Assembly: GCA_019057735.1 (NCBI GenBank)
Contig: JAHLWV010000082.1
Span: 1-9,140, forward strand
Direction of reading: 5' to 3'
Length of the DNA: 9,140 nucleotides
DNA from: Promethearchaeota archaeon
GTDB lineage: Archaea; Asgardarchaeota; Lokiarchaeia; Sigynarchaeales; SOKP01
The notes beneath the pieces were generated by a model. It ran no database searches and had not been told where the DNA came from. It was given only the letters and a program-made list of their open reading frames with translations. The position numbers and the translations under genes were made by a program. The stretch's first letter is position 1. Each line of letters starts with the position of its first letter. Positions 8,192 to 9,140 of this stretch are shown piece by piece.

Positions 8192-8208
8192 AATATTTGC
8201 AAATATTT
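8191..8208. promoter_or_regulatory. 18-bp perfect palindrome, possible operator
   Basis: AAATATTTGCAAATATTT equals its own reverse complement over all 18 bases. With AATATTT at 8182-8188 it forms three similar elements at exact 10-bp steps, one DNA turn. It sits 55-72 bp upstream of the helicase ATG and abuts a TATA-like box, where a repressor dimer would be expected to act. The sequence has no alternative explanation as coding, but intrinsic DNA curvature is also possible. Confidence 0.5.
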
Positions 8209-8246
8209 CAATAGATTAATTGCCTATAATAATAGTAAGTTTTACT

Positions 8247-8254
8247 TATTTAAA
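8247..8254 (-). promoter_or_regulatory. Candidate distal TATA box (or bacterial-type promoter)
   Basis: TTTAAATA on the minus strand, preceded by the purine-rich AAAGG. Read as archaeal, transcription would start near 8225 with a leader of about 88 nt carrying the palindrome. Read as bacterial, TTTAAA and a downstream TATTAT are separated by 17 nt, an acceptable sigma70 layout. The sequence cannot decide between this and the proximal box. Confidence 0.3.
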
Positions 8255-8290
8255 CCTTTAAGACGCTTAAAATTAATTAATTTATTGATT

Positions 8291-8307
8291 CGAAAAAAAA
8301 AAGAAAA
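8291..8307 (-). terminator. Poly-T tract after the upstream gene
   Basis: On the minus strand TTTTCTTTTTTTTTTCG begins 16 nt after the TAG at 8324-8326, including a run of ten T. No GC-rich hairpin precedes it, so it fits an archaeal oligo-T terminator better than a bacterial intrinsic one. It separates the upstream gene from the nuclease-helicase operon. Confidence 0.45.
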
Positions 8308-8323
8308 CTTCATCTCGTTATAA

Positions 8324-8728
8324 CTATGTATTGCTATTTAATATGTTAAGTTTAAATCTTTCTAAGTTTAATTCGCAATTTTCTTCGAGCTCAATAAAGA
8401 TTCGAGCGTTTTTCTTCTCTTTTAGTGAAGGTTTCTTGTTTTTTATATCCCCAGTTAGAATTTGTATCGATTTTACATTTTTTAAGTTCGAATATATTCG
8501 CTTTGGGATAATTAAACTTACGATTGACCTAATTCCATCGCTCCAACAATAGGTTTTATTATATACCTCTTGCTCCTCAGCTCGCATCAAATAAAAAGGC
8601 TGTTTAAAAAAGAAACTTGTGTCTTCAATAGCAGTTAGTTCAGGTACTTCTGAGTTTCTGTCAAATTTTACCAAGGTGTTATTCTCTAAATCCTTCTTTT
8701 GTAGAAAATTAAGAAACTTTGTTTTCAT
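8324..8728 (-). CDS. Unrecognised protein, probably the 3' part of an interrupted gene
   Basis: 134 codons from ATG 8728 to TAG 8324; I recognise no family. It is mixed charged and aromatic, with no membrane segment, signal peptide or catalytic motif. The end looks like alternating beta strands (SIQILTGDI, ARIFIELEE). The ATG is doubtful as a true start: it has no ribosome site, and the same frame stays open for another 35 codons upstream with ordinary protein-like sequence (ELSIEDLEKLDWRKDFLKR) containing no ATG, GTG or TTG, back to the TAA at 8834. That TAA is also the stop of the preceding ORF, in the same frame. The simplest reading is one gene with a premature stop, so this may be a pseudogene half. 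A separate short gene is possible. Confidence 0.5.
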   Translation of the reverse strand: MKTKFLNFLQKKDLENNTLVKFDRNSEVPELTAIEDTSFFFKQPFYLMRAEEQEVYNKTYCWSDGIRSIVSLIIPKRIYSNLKNVKSIQILTGDIKNKKPSLKEKKNARIFIELEENCELNLERFKLNILNSNT

Positions 8729-8733
8729 TTCTT

Positions 8734-8749
8734 CAGAGATTTCTCTCTG
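8734..8749 (-). other. Small hairpin with a GAAA tetraloop
   Basis: CAGAGA-GAAA-TCTCTG on the minus strand is a perfect 6-bp stem with a GNRA-class loop, ending 5 nt before the ATG at 8728. If that ATG were used, the stem would cover its ribosome-binding region. It lies in sequence that otherwise reads as coding and may be coincidental. Confidence 0.35.
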
Positions 8750-8823
8750 ATTGATTCTAAGTTCTAATACATATCTCTTTAAGAAGTCTTTCCGCCAATC
8801 TAATTTTTCAAGGTCTTCTATAC

Positions 8824-8837
8824 TTAATTCGAATTAA
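8824..8837. repeat. 14-bp perfect palindrome over the interrupting stop codon
   Basis: TTAATTCGAATTAA is self-complementary over 14 bases and contains the TAA (8834-8836) that splits the upstream gene. A palindrome of this length in AT-rich DNA can arise by chance, so the coincidence with the stop is the only reason to list it. Confidence 0.5.
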
Positions 8838-9140
8838 ACATCAAAGAGCTGTAATCCAAAATTATTTCCCGTATTACAAAAGAATAACCCTAAGTTATGA
8901 AGCATTGATAAGTCATCTTCAGCATATTCGTTAATAGTATTACTATCAGATATTTTTCCATTTTTTATATCTAAAAGAAGATTAAACGTCTGTTTAACTT
9001 CCGATGTTTCTTTCCAAAAACCAGCATCCATTAAATGGTTGATATAACTAAAATTACCGAAGCTTAATTGAAAAATCCCATATAGGAGTTTCAAATTTTG
9101 TAAAGTTTGTATTTTTAAAGGAAATTGACGATATTCTTGA
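8834..9140 (-). CDS. Unrecognised protein, N-terminus outside the window, frame stopped by TAA
   Basis: The frame is open from the window edge to TAA at 8834, 101 sense codons. A TTG at 9094 could start it, but the 15 codons above it read as protein (QEYRQFPLKIQTLQNLK), so I treat the gene as entering from upstream. It is rich in Leu, Phe and Asn, predicted mostly helical, with no transmembrane segment or catalytic motif that I recognise. A winged-helix-like arrangement is conceivable (YINHLMDAGFW, then a helix from EVKQTFNLLLDI), but this is weak. Immediately after the TAA the same frame continues for 169 more codons to TAG 8324, so the visible piece is probably the front or middle of a larger, broken gene. 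Relation to the downstream repair operon is unknown; a T-tract and a separate promoter region lie between them. Confidence 0.55.
   Translation of the reverse strand, partial: QEYRQFPLKIQTLQNLKLLYGIFQLSFGNFSYINHLMDAGFWKETSEVKQTFNLLLDIKNGKISDSNTINEYAEDDLSMLHNLGLFFCNTGNNFGLQLFDV

Larger units (their letters stand above)
8137..8323. other. Non-coding AT-rich leader of the nuclease-helicase operon
   Basis: This 187-nt gap lies between the TAG of the upstream gene and the helicase ATG. From the upstream side it holds a T-rich tract, two TATA-like boxes and a phased palindromic cluster. The plus-strand frame that crosses it is low-complexity and overlaps the helicase start, so I do not call a gene. 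No tRNA or structured RNA is apparent. Confidence 0.7.

Noticed and set aside
8225..8230. Plus-strand TATAAT as a -10 box
   Set aside because: No plus-strand gene follows it, and such hexamers are frequent by chance in this AT-rich leader.
8135..8323. 62-codon plus-strand frame in the leader
   Set aside because: Low-complexity Ile/Phe/Leu/Lys-rich product from AT-rich DNA; it coincides with promoter-like elements and overlaps the helicase start.

Overview
The window is strongly AT-rich (by eye about a third G+C) and gene-dense, and every supported gene is on the minus strand, so the biological order runs from high to low coordinates. The host cannot be named. The Mre11-like protein has an archaeal-looking N-terminus (HIADLHLGKRQYN), there are TATA-like TTTAAATA boxes and a poly-T tract after a stop codon, and arginine codons mix AGA, CGA and CGT. 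Together these suggest an AT-rich archaeon, possibly of Asgard type. An AT-rich bacterium is not excluded: one Shine-Dalgarno site is perfect (AGGAGG), and the same leader can be read as a sigma70-type promoter.

Layout in transcription order. (1) 9140-8324: an unrecognised gene entering from outside the window. Its frame is cut by a single TAA (8834-8836) and then continues with protein-like sequence to a TAG at 8324; a T-rich tract follows. (2) 8323-8137: an AT-rich non-coding leader with two TATA-like boxes and an 18-bp perfect palindrome that belongs to three 10-bp-phased AATATTT elements. (3) 8136-3625: a 1503-residue nuclease-helicase. It combines a Cas4/Dna2-type PD-(D/E)XK domain with iron-sulfur cysteines, a probably degenerate RNase H-like domain, a long unassigned aromatic-rich middle, a likely 1B beta-barrel, and a complete superfamily 1B helicase motor. 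(4) 3603-2044: an Mre11/SbcD nuclease with all catalytic residues and an acidic tail. (5) 2038-1: a Rad50/SbcC coiled-coil ATPase running off the window, with a Walker A motif and an unusual C-x6-C apex in place of the classic C-x2-C zinc hook.

Genes 3 to 5 are 21 and 5 nt apart and look like one operon. Mre11-Rad50 tethers and nicks DNA ends, and a Dna2-like nuclease-helicase would unwind and digest them. The operon therefore looks like a self-contained DNA end-resection module. It resembles the eukaryotic MRN plus Dna2 pairing, or the archaeal HerA-NurA-Mre11-Rad50 operon with HerA-NurA replaced by one giant fusion protein. A role in repair or in anti-phage/anti-plasmid defence are both open. 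This is the main candidate for an undescribed system here.
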